Source: Massilia sp. Root418 (GTDB lineage Bacteria; Pseudomonadota; Gammaproteobacteria; Burkholderiales; Burkholderiaceae_D). From it: a stretch of 64,000 nucleotides of DNA. Below the pieces are notes generated by a model, which was not told the DNA's origin, did no database searches, and worked only from the letters and a program-made list of their open reading frames with translations. The stretch spans positions 473,299 to 537,298 of the forward strand of contig NZ_LMEC01000020.1 in the NCBI RefSeq assembly GCF_001425265.1, read 5' to 3'. A program made the translations under genes and the position numbers. Positions 1-9,312 of the stretch are shown here, one piece after another (within the stretch, counting starts at the first letter, position 1; each line of letters opens with the position of its first letter).

Positions 1-1236
1 GCCCAGGTCTTCCTCGATGCGCAGCAGCTGGTTGTACTTGGCCATGCGGTCCGAACGGGACATGGAACCGGTCTTGATCTGCAGCGCGTTGGTGCCCACC
101 GCGATGTCGGCGATGGTCGAGTCTTCGGTTTCGCCCGAACGGTGCGAGATCACGGCGGTGTAGCCGGCGCGCTTGGCCATTTCAATCGCGGCGAAGGTCT
201 CGGTCAGGGTGCCGATCTGGTTGATCTTGATCAGGATGGAGTTGGCGATGCCCTTCTGGATGCCCTCCTTCAGGATCTTGGTGTTGGTGACGAACAGGTC
301 GTCGCCCACCAGCTGCACGCGCTTGCCCAGCGCTTCGGTCAGGATGGCCCAGCCTTCCCAGTCGCCTTCGGCCATGGCGTCCTCGATCGACACGATGGGG
401 TACTTGTCGCACCAGGACGCCAGCAGGCTGGTGAACTCGGCCGCGCTCAGGCTCAGGCCCTCGCCTTCCAGTTCGTACTTGCCGTTCTTGTGGAATTCGC
501 TTGCTGCGCAGTCCAGGCCCAGCGCGATCTGCTCGCCCGGCTTGTAGCCCGCTTCCTCGATGGCCTGGATGATCAGCTTGATCGCCTCTTCGTGCGAAGA
601 CACCGACGGCGCAAAGCCGCCTTCATCGCCCACGGCCGTGGTCAGGCCCTGCTTGTGCAGGATCTTCTTCAGCGTGTGGAACACCTCGGCGCCGTAGCGG
701 ATGGCTTCCTTGAACGACGGTGCACCCACCGGGATGATCATGAACTCCTGGATGTCCAGGTTGTTGTCGGCGTGCGCGCCGCCGTTAATCACGTTCATCA
801 TCGGCACCGGCATTTCCATGCCGCCCGAGCCGCCGAAGTAGCGGTACAGCGGCAGGCCAGCTTCCTCGGCCGCCGCCTTGGCCACGGCCATGGACACGGC
901 CAGGGTGGCGTTGGCGCCCAGGCGCGACTTGTTCTCGGTGCCATCGAGGTCGATCAGGGTACGGTCGATGAAAGCCTGCTCGTTGGCGTCCAGGCCGATG
1001 ATGGCTTCGGCGATCTCGGTATTGATGTTCTCGCAGGCCTGCAGCACGCCCTTGCCGAAGTAGCGCTTCGGATCGCCGTCGCGCAGCTCGATGGCCTCGC
1101 GCGAGCCGGTGGACGCGCCCGACGGCACAGCCGCACGGCCGGTGACGCCGGACTCCAGCAGCACGTCGCATTCAACGGTGGGATTGCCGCGCGAATCGAT
1201 GATCTCGCGCGCAATAACGTCAACAATTGCAGTCAT
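1..1236 (-). CDS. eno: Enolase, C-terminus cut by window edge
   Basis: Enolase (2-phosphoglycerate to phosphoenolpyruvate, glycolysis, cytosol). The reading frame is open from the ATG at 1236 to the window edge and gives 412 codons; enolases are about 427 residues, so only some 15 C-terminal residues are missing. The protein starts MTAIVDVIAREIIDSRGNPT, carries the N-terminal loop PSGASTGSREA, and near the end shows the enolase signature LIKINQIGTLTET followed by SHRSGETED. A GGGAG ribosome site lies just upstream of the ATG. It is the last visible gene of a minus-strand ppc-pyk-eno series, with a strong hairpin between pyk and eno. Identification is secure. Confidence 0.97.
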   Translation of the reverse strand, partial: MTAIVDVIAREIIDSRGNPTVECDVLLESGVTGRAAVPSGASTGSREAIELRDGDPKRYFGKGVLQACENINTEIAEAIIGLDANEQAFIDRTLIDLDGTENKSRLGANATLAVSMAVAKAAAEEAGLPLYRYFGGSGGMEMPVPMMNVINGGAHADNNLDIQEFMIIPVGAPSFKEAIRYGAEVFHTLKKILHKQGLTTAVGDEGGFAPSVSSHEEAIKLIIQAIEEAGYKPGEQIALGLDCAASEFHKNGKYELEGEGLSLSAAEFTSLLASWCDKYPIVSIEDAMAEGDWEGWAILTEALGKRVQLVGDDLFVTNTKILKEGIQKGIANSILIKINQIGTLTETFAAIEMAKRAGYTAVISHRSGETEDSTIADIAVGTNALQIKTGSMSRSDRMAKYNQLLRIEEDLG

Positions 1237-1273
1237 TCCAACTCCCAGAAAAGGTGATACGTACAGTCCGTAG

Positions 1274-1305
1274 GGCGGGTCAGGCGCACCGCGCCGTAAC
1301 CCGCC
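1274..1305 (-). terminator. Hairpin between pyk and eno
   Basis: Just after the pyk stop there is an inverted repeat GGCGGGT (1274-1280) / ACCCGCC (1299-1305). It encloses a second stem GGCGC/GCGCC with a 3-nt loop. No clear U-tract follows, so it may be a terminator, an mRNA-processing stem or an attenuator that uncouples eno from pyk expression. Confidence 0.5.
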
Positions 1306-1307
1306 GA

Positions 1308-2783
1308 TCAATGCGCAGGTGCGCCCAGCTTCATGATCTTGAGTGCATTGGTGCCGCCCACCAGCCCCATAGGCTCGCCCCAGGTCAGCACCACGGTATC
1401 GCCGCGCGCCGCGATGCCGCGCGCCACCAGCAATTCCTCCACCGAGCGCAGCACCACTTCGCGGTCGCGCGTCTGCTTCAGTTCCAGCGCCTGCACGTTG
1501 CGGTATAGCGCCAGCTTGCGCTGCGTGGCCACGCTCGGCGTGAGCGCGATAATCGGAATATCGATATTGTTACGGCTCATCCACAGGCAGGTGGAACCGG
1601 ACTCGGTGAGCGCCGCAATGGCCTTCACGCGCAGGTGGTGCGCGGTAAACAGCGCGCCGTAGGCGATGGACTGGTCGATGCGGCTGAAGGTGGTGTTGAT
1701 CAGGTCCACGTCCGGGTTGGACGGATTCCACTTCTCGGCGTCCAGGCAGATCGCCGCCATCGCTTCCACGGTTTCAACCGGATATTTGCCGGATGCCGTT
1801 TCGGCCGAGGTCATCACCGCGTCGGTGCCATCCAGCACCGCGTTGGCCACGTCCGACACTTCGGCGCGGGTCGGCACGGCGTTTACGATCATCGATTCCA
1901 TCATCTGGGTGGCGGTGATGGCCAGCTTGTTGGAAGCACGCGCCATCTTGATCATGCGCTTTTGCAGCGCCGGCACGGCGGCGTTGCCCACTTCCACGGC
2001 CAGGTCGCCACGCGCCACCATGATGCCGTCCGACGCGTCCAGGATCTCCTGCAGCGCCGGAATCGCTTCCGCGCGCTCGATCTTGGCGATCATGAAAGGC
2101 TTGTGCTGGAACGGCTCGCCGGCGATATTGGCCAGCTGGCGCGCCATCACCATGTCGGTGGCGTTCTTGGGGAAGGACACGGCAATGTAGTCCGCCTGGA
2201 AGCTCATGGCGGTCTTGATGTCTTCCATGTCCTTGGCCGTCAGCGCCGGCGCGGTCAGGCCGCCGCCCTGGCGGTTGATGCCCTTGTTGTTGGACAGCTC
2301 GCCGCCGATTTTCACGGTGGTGTAGATTTCGCTGCCCGAAATGCGGTCCACCACCAGCACGATCAGGCCGTCGTTCAGCAGCAGCACGTCCTGCGGGCGC
2401 AGGTCGCGCGGCAGGTCCTTGTAGTCCAGGCCCACGCGCTCCTGGTTGCCCAGTTCGCCGTTCTCGCCCCACTTCGCGTCGAGGATGAAGCGTGCGCCGT
2501 TCTCCAGCTGGATCTTGCCTTCCTCGAATTTACCGACGCGGATCTTGGGGCCCTGCAGGTCGGCCATGATGGCCACTTCGCGGCCGCAGTGGGCGGCGGC
2601 TTCGCGCACCATGCGGGCGCGGTCGACGTGGTCCTGCGCCTTGCCGTGCGAGAAGTTCAGGCGCACGACGTCCACGCCGGCCTTGAACATGCGGATCAGG
2701 GTGTCGATATCGTTCGAAGCCGGGCCGATGGTCGCGACGATCTTGGTGGCGCGGCAGGTGATGTTTGCTGGAGTATGTGGCAC
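1308..2783 (-). CDS. pyk: Pyruvate kinase
   Basis: Pyruvate kinase converts PEP and ADP to pyruvate and ATP in the cytosol. The 491-residue protein has the N-terminal TKIVATIGPAS motif, FSHG in the first barrel strand, the catalytic signature IAKIERAEA and MVARGDLAVE with its Mg-binding acidic residues. The length matches the PykA-type enzymes of proteobacteria (about 480). The start is a GTG at 2783; no in-frame ATG lies closer to the conserved N-terminus. It sits 49 bp downstream of ppc and 71 bp upstream of eno on the same strand. Only the assignment to a particular isozyme is uncertain. Confidence 0.96.
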   Translation of the reverse strand: MPHTPANITCRATKIVATIGPASNDIDTLIRMFKAGVDVVRLNFSHGKAQDHVDRARMVREAAAHCGREVAIMADLQGPKIRVGKFEEGKIQLENGARFILDAKWGENGELGNQERVGLDYKDLPRDLRPQDVLLLNDGLIVLVVDRISGSEIYTTVKIGGELSNNKGINRQGGGLTAPALTAKDMEDIKTAMSFQADYIAVSFPKNATDMVMARQLANIAGEPFQHKPFMIAKIERAEAIPALQEILDASDGIMVARGDLAVEVGNAAVPALQKRMIKMARASNKLAITATQMMESMIVNAVPTRAEVSDVANAVLDGTDAVMTSAETASGKYPVETVEAMAAICLDAEKWNPSNPDVDLINTTFSRIDQSIAYGALFTAHHLRVKAIAALTESGSTCLWMSRNNIDIPIIALTPSVATQRKLALYRNVQALELKQTRDREVVLRSVEELLVARGIAARGDTVVLTWGEPMGLVGGTNALKIMKLGAPAH

Positions 2784-2832
2784 GTTGTCTCTTTCGTGTT
2801 ATGGGTTGGAATGACCGCAGCAGGCAGCCTGC

Positions 2833-5727
2833 TTAGCCGCTGTTCCTCAGGCCGGCGGCAATGCCGTTGATCGACAGGTGGATGCCCTCGCGGGTGGCGG
2901 CGTCCGAATCGCCATCGCGGAAGCGGCGCAGCAGCTCCACCTGCAGGTGGTTCAGCGGGTCGATGTAAGGGAAGCGGTTGCGGATCGAGCGTTGCAGCAG
3001 CGGGTTGGCGTCCTGCAGCTCGGCCTGGCCGGTGATTTCCTTCAGCGCGGCGATGGTGCGCTCATGCTCGGCGCGGATGCGGCCGAAAATGGTGTCGCGC
3101 AGCGTGGTGTCGCTCACCAGGGTGGCGTAGCGGCTGGCGATGGCGATATCGCTCTTGGCCAGCACCATGTCCATGTTCGACAGCAGCGTGTTAAAGAACG
3201 GCCAGTCGCGGTACATCTGCTGCAGCAGCGCCAGGCCGTCCTTGTTCTGTGCCAGGAACTTCTGCACCGCCGAACCGAAGCCGAACCAGCCCGGCAGCAT
3301 CACGCGGCACTGGGCCCAGCTCAGCACCCAGGGAATGGCGCGCAGGTCCTCGATGGAGGTGGACTTCTTGCGCGAGGCGGGACGGCTGCCGATGTTCAGC
3401 GCCGCGATTTCCGAGATCACGGTCGATTCCCAGAAATAGGTCTCGAAGCCTTCGGTCTCGTACACCAGCGAGCGGTAGCTGCGCATGGCTTCGTCCGACA
3501 GCGCCTGCATGGCGGCCAGCTGCGCGGCGTCCGGCTCGATGCCGCGCGGCGGCAGCATGGTCGCTTCCATGGTGGCGGCCACCATCACTTCCAGGTTGCG
3601 GCGGCCCACTTCGGGATTGGCGTACTTGGCGGTGATGACTTCGCCCTGCTCGGTCAGGCGGATGCGGCCCTGTACCGCGCCCTGCGGCTGCGCCAGGATG
3701 GCTTCGTAGCTCGGGCCGCCGCCGCGGCCGACGGAACCGCCCCGGCCATGGAACAGGCGCATCTTCACGCCGTGGCGCTTGAACACTTCCACCAGCTCGA
3801 TCTCGGCCTTGTACAGTTCCCAGCCGGAGGTGAGGAAGCCACCGTCCTTGTTGGAGTCCGAGTAGCCCAGCATGACCTCGTGCAGGCTGCCGCGCGAGCG
3901 CAGCAGGTCCATGTACAGTGGCAGGCGGAAGGCACGGTCCATGATGTCCGGGCCGGCCTGCAGGTCGCCAATGGTTTCGAACAGCGGGATGATGTTCACC
4001 GCCATCCAGGATTCATCGGTCACGGAACCGGCGCGCAGCAGGCCGTGCTCCTTCAGCAGCAGCGCCACTTCCAGCAGGTCGGACACGCTGTCGGCCTTGG
4101 AGATGATGTAGTTGGTGATGGATTCGGCGCCGTAGGCGCGGTGCGCGTCGCCCACGGCGCGGAAGATGGCCAGCTCGCCGCTGGTCTCTTCAGAATACGT
4201 GGTGTAAGGGGAAATCAGCAGGCGCGGGGTATGCAGCTCTTCCAGCAGCAGCTTGCAGCGTTCCGATTCCGACAGCGCGGCGTAGTCCACGCCGGGACGC
4301 GCGCTGGCCAGGATTTCGGCCACCACACGCTCGTGCACGTCCGAGTTCTGGCGCAGGTCGATCGGCGCCAGCGAGAAGCCGAACACCTTCACCGCGCGGC
4401 GCAGCTGGCGCAGGCGGCCACGGGCCAGCACGGCCGAACCATGGGCCACCAGCGATTCATGCACGGTTTCCAGGTCCGCCAGCAGCTCCTGCGCTGACAA
4501 GTAAGGCTGTGCGCCGGCACCCGGGGCGGACGGCGCGTAGCCCGCCGCTGCGGCGGCCGGCCAGATGGTGGCGACAGCGGCGCGCGAGCGCGCGGCGGCG
4601 CCCTGCCCTGCCGCCGCACCCGCAGTGGCGGCAGGGCCGGTGGCGGCGGCGCGCGTTGCCGCAGCGGCGGCCGTCAGCTGTTCGCGGTTGGCGGCCAGGC
4701 GGTTATGGATGCCGTAGATGGCGCGGCGGTACGGCTCGTCCACGCGGTGCGGCGAATGGTCGGGCGAAGCGTCGGCCAGCTGGCGCAGCTGCTCGGAGCA
4801 GCCGGTCATGGTCTGCGCCAGCGACAACTGGGAAGCCAGCTTGTGCAGCTCGGCCAGGTAGTGCTCCAGCGCCACGTCGGCCTGGCGCGCCAGGGTAGCG
4901 CGCAGCACGCTGGCGGTGACGAAGGGGTTGCCGTCGCGGTCCCCCCCGATCCAGCTGCCCACTTTCATGAAGGTCGGCAGTTCCTCGCCGGCCCAGCGCG
5001 CATCCAGCTTGGCCAGCATGTCCTGCAGGGTGCTGTACAGCTGCGGCAAACCGGTCAGGATGGTGCGGTCGAAGAAGGACAGGCCGTTCTCGACCTCGTC
5101 CAGCACGGACAGCTTGGCCGTGCGCAGCAGGCGGGTCTGCCACAGGGTGTGGATGCCGCGCGCCAGCGCTTCGTCGTTCTGTTCCTGCTCCTCCGGCGTC
5201 ATCTGCACGCGGTCGCGCTCATCGAGCTCGCGGGCGATCGCCATCTGGCAGTTCAGGGTGCTCTTGCGCTGCACCTCGGTCGGGTGCGCGGTGAACACCG
5301 GGCTGATATGGGCTTCGGCGAAGAAGTCGCCGAAAGCGTCGGTGCGCCCGGCGCCGACCACGTTCTGCACCGCCTTGGCCAGGCTGCCCGCGCGCGGCGC
5401 GGAACCGGCCAGCAAGTGCGCGCGGCTGCGGCGGCTGTGGTGCTGGTCTTCCGCGATATTGGACAGCAGCGAGAAATAGCCGAACGCGCGTATCAGCTGG
5501 CTGGTTTCATCCGGCGACAGCGCGTGCAGCGCGTCTTCCAGCTGCGCCTGCGCGCCGGCGTCCTGCTCGCGCCGGAAACGGATCGCCAGCTGGCGCACGT
5601 TCTCGATGCGGTTGAATGCCTCATCCCCGTGCTGCGCGCGTATCGTGTCGCCCAGCATGCGGCCCAGTTGGCGGATGTCGCGCCCCAGTAACTCGTCCTT
5701 GAACTCCACCGACTTTGAACCGTCCAT
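2833..5727 (-). CDS. ppc: Phosphoenolpyruvate carboxylase
   Basis: PEP carboxylase adds bicarbonate to PEP to form oxaloacetate, an anaplerotic reaction. The 964-residue protein has the catalytic-histidine motif VFTAHPTEVQRKS, the glycine-rich loop FHGRGGSVGRGGGP and the conserved C-terminus INGIAAGLRNSG. The start ATG at 5727 follows GGCGGGAGAG. Residues about 349-407 are a low-complexity Ala/Gly/Pro-rich insertion that the conserved enzyme core does not need. The gene is followed by pyk (49 bp) and then eno, so the enzyme making PEP and two that consume it are adjacent. Overall length is slightly above the usual 880-930 because of the insertion. Confidence 0.96.
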   Translation of the reverse strand: MDGSKSVEFKDELLGRDIRQLGRMLGDTIRAQHGDEAFNRIENVRQLAIRFRREQDAGAQAQLEDALHALSPDETSQLIRAFGYFSLLSNIAEDQHHSRRSRAHLLAGSAPRAGSLAKAVQNVVGAGRTDAFGDFFAEAHISPVFTAHPTEVQRKSTLNCQMAIARELDERDRVQMTPEEQEQNDEALARGIHTLWQTRLLRTAKLSVLDEVENGLSFFDRTILTGLPQLYSTLQDMLAKLDARWAGEELPTFMKVGSWIGGDRDGNPFVTASVLRATLARQADVALEHYLAELHKLASQLSLAQTMTGCSEQLRQLADASPDHSPHRVDEPYRRAIYGIHNRLAANREQLTAAAAATRAAATGPAATAGAAAGQGAAARSRAAVATIWPAAAAAGYAPSAPGAGAQPYLSAQELLADLETVHESLVAHGSAVLARGRLRQLRRAVKVFGFSLAPIDLRQNSDVHERVVAEILASARPGVDYAALSESERCKLLLEELHTPRLLISPYTTYSEETSGELAIFRAVGDAHRAYGAESITNYIISKADSVSDLLEVALLLKEHGLLRAGSVTDESWMAVNIIPLFETIGDLQAGPDIMDRAFRLPLYMDLLRSRGSLHEVMLGYSDSNKDGGFLTSGWELYKAEIELVEVFKRHGVKMRLFHGRGGSVGRGGGPSYEAILAQPQGAVQGRIRLTEQGEVITAKYANPEVGRRNLEVMVAATMEATMLPPRGIEPDAAQLAAMQALSDEAMRSYRSLVYETEGFETYFWESTVISEIAALNIGSRPASRKKSTSIEDLRAIPWVLSWAQCRVMLPGWFGFGSAVQKFLAQNKDGLALLQQMYRDWPFFNTLLSNMDMVLAKSDIAIASRYATLVSDTTLRDTIFGRIRAEHERTIAALKEITGQAELQDANPLLQRSIRNRFPYIDPLNHLQVELLRRFRDGDSDAATREGIHLSINGIAAGLRNSG

Positions 5728-5810
5728 CTCTCCCGCCTCACCAGTATGTAGTAATTTTTCAGTTTAGAATCAGAATTACAGCAAAACTGGCGCGCAGACA
5801 CAATACGCTG

Positions 5811-5852
5811 TGCCAGATAGCTGATATATCGTAAATTTACTACATTATGTGA
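5811..5852 (-). promoter_or_regulatory. Probable ppc promoter
   Basis: The 224 bp upstream of ppc are strikingly A+T-rich compared with the surroundings. On the minus strand a TTGTCA element is followed after 16 bp by TACGAT, a plausible sigma-70 pair. The spacer contains the palindrome GTAAATTTAC. The exact transcription start is not determined. Confidence 0.4.
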
Positions 5853-5909
5853 CAAAAAACCCAGGGTCGGCAACTGAATTCTTTGCCGATTTGTATATGG
5901 ATTTGGAAT

Positions 5910-5950
5910 GGCACCACACGCTGCGGCAGGCCGGCGCAGGGTGTGGTGCC
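5910..5950 (-). terminator. Terminator hairpin of the aldehyde oxidoreductase operon
   Basis: A perfect 10-bp inverted repeat GGCACCACAC (5910-5919) / GTGTGGTGCC (5941-5950) lies 1 bp past the stop of the last operon gene. Inside it, after one G-G mismatch, a further CTGCG/CGCAG stem closes a 9-nt loop. The stem is long and G+C-rich; the following bases are A+T-rich but do not form a clean U-tract. Confidence 0.65.
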
Positions 5951-5951
5951 C

Positions 5952-8264
5952 TCAGGAATCGCCCAACAGCACCTTGTCCGGGGTCATGGGCGTGGTGCGC
6001 AGGCGGCGCCCGGTGGCGTGGAAGATGGCGTTGCTGACAGCGGCCGCCACCCCCACGATGCCGATTTCGCCCACGCCCTTGGCGCCGATGCGGCTGACGA
6101 TGCGGTCGTCCTCCTCCACGAAGACCACCTGGATGTCGTGGATGTCGGCGTTCACCGCCACATGGTACTCGGCGAAGTTATGGTTCATGAAACGGCCGTA
6201 ACGGTGGTCCATGCTGCTTTCCTCGTGCAGCGCCTGGCTGATGCCCCACACCACCCCGCCGGACACCTGGCTGGCCGCCGTGCGGGCATTGATGATGCGC
6301 CCGGCCGCAACCGCGCTCACCACCCGCGTCACGCGCACGGTGCCCAGCTCCTCGTCCACCCGCACTTCGCAGAACACGGCCGAATGCACGGCGCGCGTGT
6401 ATTTGCGCTGCTTGAGCATCTGCGGCAGCATCAGGTACTTTTCCTCCATGCGCTGCATGCCGGATGCGGCCAGCAGCGCAGTCAGCGGCACCGAAGTCTG
6501 CACCGAAGTCTGCACCGAGGCCGCCGGCTGCGCGCGCAGGCGCAGGCAGCCCTCGACAAATTCCACGTCCGCCATGCGCTTGCCGGCGAAGGGCGAATCG
6601 GGCAGCCGGTGCGCCAGCTTGAGCAGCTGCTTCTGCAGCTTTTCGCACACGCCCGCCACCGCCGAGCCGACCGTGGCCACGTGCGAGGATCCGCCTTCGA
6701 TGGGCGCCACCGGCAAAGTGGAGTCGCCCAGCTGGAAGATCACCCGCTCCAGCGGCAGGCCCAGCGCCTCGGCCGCGATCATGGCCATGGCGGTGTAGGT
6801 GCCGGTGCCGATGTCGGTGGCGGCGCTGCTCACCACCAGGCGGCCGTCCGCGTGCAGCACCGCGCTGGCGCGGGCGAACAACTGCAAGGCGTCCCACATG
6901 CCGGTGGCCATGCCCCAGCCCACGAGTTCGCGCCCGGCGCGCATGGCGCGCGGCGCCTGCGGCCGGCGTGCCCAGCCGAACAGCTGCGCGCCCTGCTGGT
7001 AGCATTCGCGCAGCTGCTTGCTGGAGTATGGCTTGCCGTCGGCCGGGGTGAGGTCGGCGTAGTTCTTCAGGCGCAGCGCCAGCGGATCCATGCCGAGCGC
7101 ATAGGACAGCTCGTCCATGGCGATCTCCAGTGCGTGCACGCCGTGCGCCGCGCCGGGCGCGCGCATGTCCAGCGGCGTGAACTGGTCCAGCGGCACCAGC
7201 TTGTAGGCCAGCTTGATGTTGTCGCAGGCGTACAGCTGGCCAGACCAGTTGACCACCACCTCCACGTAGTCCTCGCTGCGCGATGTCTCGGCCACCGCTT
7301 CGTGGATGATGGACTGCAGCGTGCCGTCCGCGCGCGCGGCCAGGCGCACCCGCTGCAGCGTTTCGGGCCGATGGCCGAAGGTGAACATCTGCTGGCGCGT
7401 GAGCGTCACGCGCACCGAGCGTTTCAGCTGCAGCGCGGCCATCACCGCCAGCGGCAGCTGGTACTGCGGGCGCAGGCCCGAGCCGAAGGCGCCGCCCACG
7501 TAGGCGTTGCGCACGGTGACCTTGTCCTTGCCCAGGCCGAACACGTGCGACACGTACCAGCGGCTGTTCTGCGAGCTTTGCGTCTTGTCGTAAATGGTCA
7601 GGTGGCCGTCGGCGGAACGGACCACGGTGGAAGCAAACAGCTCCATCGGGTTGTGGTGCTCCACCCCGCTGTGGAATGTGCTGTCGATGCGCACCGGCGC
7701 CGCTTCCCAGGCTTGCAGCGCGTGGCCCTTCTCGTCCGGCGGCGGCACGTAGCCGGCTTTCAGGTGGCTCGGCTCCCTGGCCCGCTCCTGGTGCCGGCGC
7801 AGGTCGGTCTGGTGCTCTTTTTGCTCGTACACGATATCCAGCAGTCCCGCCGCGTAGCGCGCCTGCTCGAAGGTTTCCGCCACCACCAGCGCCACCGGCT
7901 GGCCGCTGGAATGCACCTGGTCGTCGTACAGCGGCCGGAAAGGCGAGCCGGCCGGCGCCGTCATGTCCTTGTAAAACAGGTCGAAGGAGCGCAGCCTGGG
8001 CCGGTTCAAATGGCTGATCACGCCGAGCACGCCGGGGGCGGCCAGCGCCGCGCGCGCATCCAGGCTGGCGATGCGGCCGCAGGCAATGCTGCTGCCCACC
8101 ACCACACCGTGCGCCAGGTCCGGCGCTTCGTGTTCGGCCGCGTACTGCGCCGCGCCGGTAACCTTGGCGCGGCCGTCGATGCGCTCCACCGCCATGCCGG
8201 TGCGCACGCAGCCGGTGCCGGCTTCGGCGACGGGAGACTTCAGCTCCGGAATCAGGTCAGTCAT
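5952..8264 (-). CDS. Aldehyde oxidoreductase, molybdopterin-binding subunit (PaoC/YagR-like)
   Basis: Large catalytic subunit of a xanthine-oxidase-family molybdoenzyme, 770 residues. It contains the family's two molybdopterin-binding halves. Near the C-terminus, KGVGEIGIVGVAAA places the presumed catalytic glutamate at E733, in the wording typical of E. coli PaoC (YagR). The start ATG at 8264 overlaps the upstream FAD-subunit stop by 8 bp, so an upstream extension of the frame is rejected. A 12-bp in-frame duplication encodes SVQTSVQTSV near residues 585-595. PaoC-type enzymes oxidise aromatic and other aldehydes to acids; the true substrate here is unknown. No dedicated cofactor-insertion chaperone (XdhC/PaoD type) is adjacent. 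Confidence 0.9.
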   Translation of the reverse strand: MTDLIPELKSPVAEAGTGCVRTGMAVERIDGRAKVTGAAQYAAEHEAPDLAHGVVVGSSIACGRIASLDARAALAAPGVLGVISHLNRPRLRSFDLFYKDMTAPAGSPFRPLYDDQVHSSGQPVALVVAETFEQARYAAGLLDIVYEQKEHQTDLRRHQERAREPSHLKAGYVPPPDEKGHALQAWEAAPVRIDSTFHSGVEHHNPMELFASTVVRSADGHLTIYDKTQSSQNSRWYVSHVFGLGKDKVTVRNAYVGGAFGSGLRPQYQLPLAVMAALQLKRSVRVTLTRQQMFTFGHRPETLQRVRLAARADGTLQSIIHEAVAETSRSEDYVEVVVNWSGQLYACDNIKLAYKLVPLDQFTPLDMRAPGAAHGVHALEIAMDELSYALGMDPLALRLKNYADLTPADGKPYSSKQLRECYQQGAQLFGWARRPQAPRAMRAGRELVGWGMATGMWDALQLFARASAVLHADGRLVVSSAATDIGTGTYTAMAMIAAEALGLPLERVIFQLGDSTLPVAPIEGGSSHVATVGSAVAGVCEKLQKQLLKLAHRLPDSPFAGKRMADVEFVEGCLRLRAQPAASVQTSVQTSVPLTALLAASGMQRMEEKYLMLPQMLKQRKYTRAVHSAVFCEVRVDEELGTVRVTRVVSAVAAGRIINARTAASQVSGGVVWGISQALHEESSMDHRYGRFMNHNFAEYHVAVNADIHDIQVVFVEEDDRIVSRIGAKGVGEIGIVGVAAAVSNAIFHATGRRLRTTPMTPDKVLLGDS

Positions 8265-9312
8265 CGCGGCGCTCCGTGGGGTTGAACGGCGCGGGAGGAG
8301 ACGGCGGCGGCGTGCCCCTGGCCGCCATTTCCAGCGCGCGCACGATGGCGTTGCGCGCCATCGGTATCTTGAAGTTGTTGCCGCCCTGGCCCACGGCGCC
8401 GGCCAGCAGGATGTCGGCGGCGCGGCCGAAGGCCTCCGCGCCGGGCTTGCCGCCCTCCAGCGCGGCTTCGGCCTCCGGCATGCGCCAGGGTTTGTGCGCC
8501 ACGCCGCCCAGGGCGATGCGCGCACCCCGGATGGCGCCGCTGAAACCGATGTCCAGCGCAGCCGCCACCGACACCAGAGCGAAGGCGTAGGAACTGCGCT
8601 CGCGCAGCTTCAGGTAGGCGCTGTGCGGCGCGAAGCGCGGCGCGGGCGGCAGCGCGATGGCGGTAATGAGCTCGCCGTGCGCCAGTGTGTTGTCCAGGTG
8701 CGGCTGCGTGCCCGGCAGGCGGTGGAAGTCCGCAATGGCGATCTCGCGGCTGCCCGCCACCGACTGCACGTGCACCACCGCGTCCAGCGCGGCCAGCGCC
8801 ACGCACATGTCGGACGGATGGGTGGCGATGCAATGCTCGCTGGCGCCGAGGATTGCGTGCTGCTTGGTGATGCCGCCGATGGCGGCGCAGCCGCTGCCCG
8901 GCGCGCGCTTGTTGCAAGGCACGGCCGTGTCGTAGAAGTAAACGCAGCGGGTGCGCTGCAGCAGGTTGCCGCCATTGCTGGCCATGTTGCGGATTTGCGG
9001 CGAGGCGCCGCCCAGGATGGCGGCCGTCAGCAGCGGGTAGCCTTCGCGCACCAGCGGGTGGTAGGCGGTGTCGGCGTTGCGCGCCAGGGCGCCCAGCAGC
9101 AGGCCGCCGCCCGGCGCCGCCTCGATGGCAGCCAGCGGCAGCGCGTTCACGTCCACCAGCCGGGACGGATTCATCACCCGCTCCTTCATCAGGTCGATCA
9201 GGTTGGTGCCGCCGGCGATGCAGCGCGTGTCGTCCAGTTCACCGGCCGGCTGCGCCAGCGCGGCCAGCGCGTCCGCCAGCGCCTGCGGCCGGACAAAGGT
9301 CAGCGGCCGCAT
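8257..9312 (-). CDS. Aldehyde oxidoreductase, FAD-binding subunit (PaoB/YagS-like)
   Basis: Medium subunit of the molybdoenzyme, 351 residues, carrying FAD between the iron-sulfur and molybdenum subunits. The FAD motif IAGGTNLIDLM is near residues 32-42 and IRNMASNGGNLLQRTRC near 107-123. Cysteines 123, 133, 142 and 161 resemble the PaoB-specific extra segment that binds a [4Fe-4S] cluster, which sets this group apart from ordinary xanthine dehydrogenase FAD subunits. It starts at ATG 9312, overlapping the upstream gene by 13 bp, and overlaps the downstream gene by 8 bp, indicating translational coupling. Confidence 0.9.
   Translation of the reverse strand: MRPLTFVRPQALADALAALAQPAGELDDTRCIAGGTNLIDLMKERVMNPSRLVDVNALPLAAIEAAPGGGLLLGALARNADTAYHPLVREGYPLLTAAILGGASPQIRNMASNGGNLLQRTRCVYFYDTAVPCNKRAPGSGCAAIGGITKQHAILGASEHCIATHPSDMCVALAALDAVVHVQSVAGSREIAIADFHRLPGTQPHLDNTLAHGELITAIALPPAPRFAPHSAYLKLRERSSYAFALVSVAAALDIGFSGAIRGARIALGGVAHKPWRMPEAEAALEGGKPGAEAFGRAADILLAGAVGQGGNNFKIPMARNAIVRALEMAARGTPPPSPPAPFNPTERRDD

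Noticed and set aside
5883..8285. Long plus-strand frame opposite the molybdopterin subunit gene
   Set aside because: It is a high-G+C antisense shadow: His/Arg/Gln/Ala-rich, no domain, no ribosome site, fully opposite a conserved enzyme.
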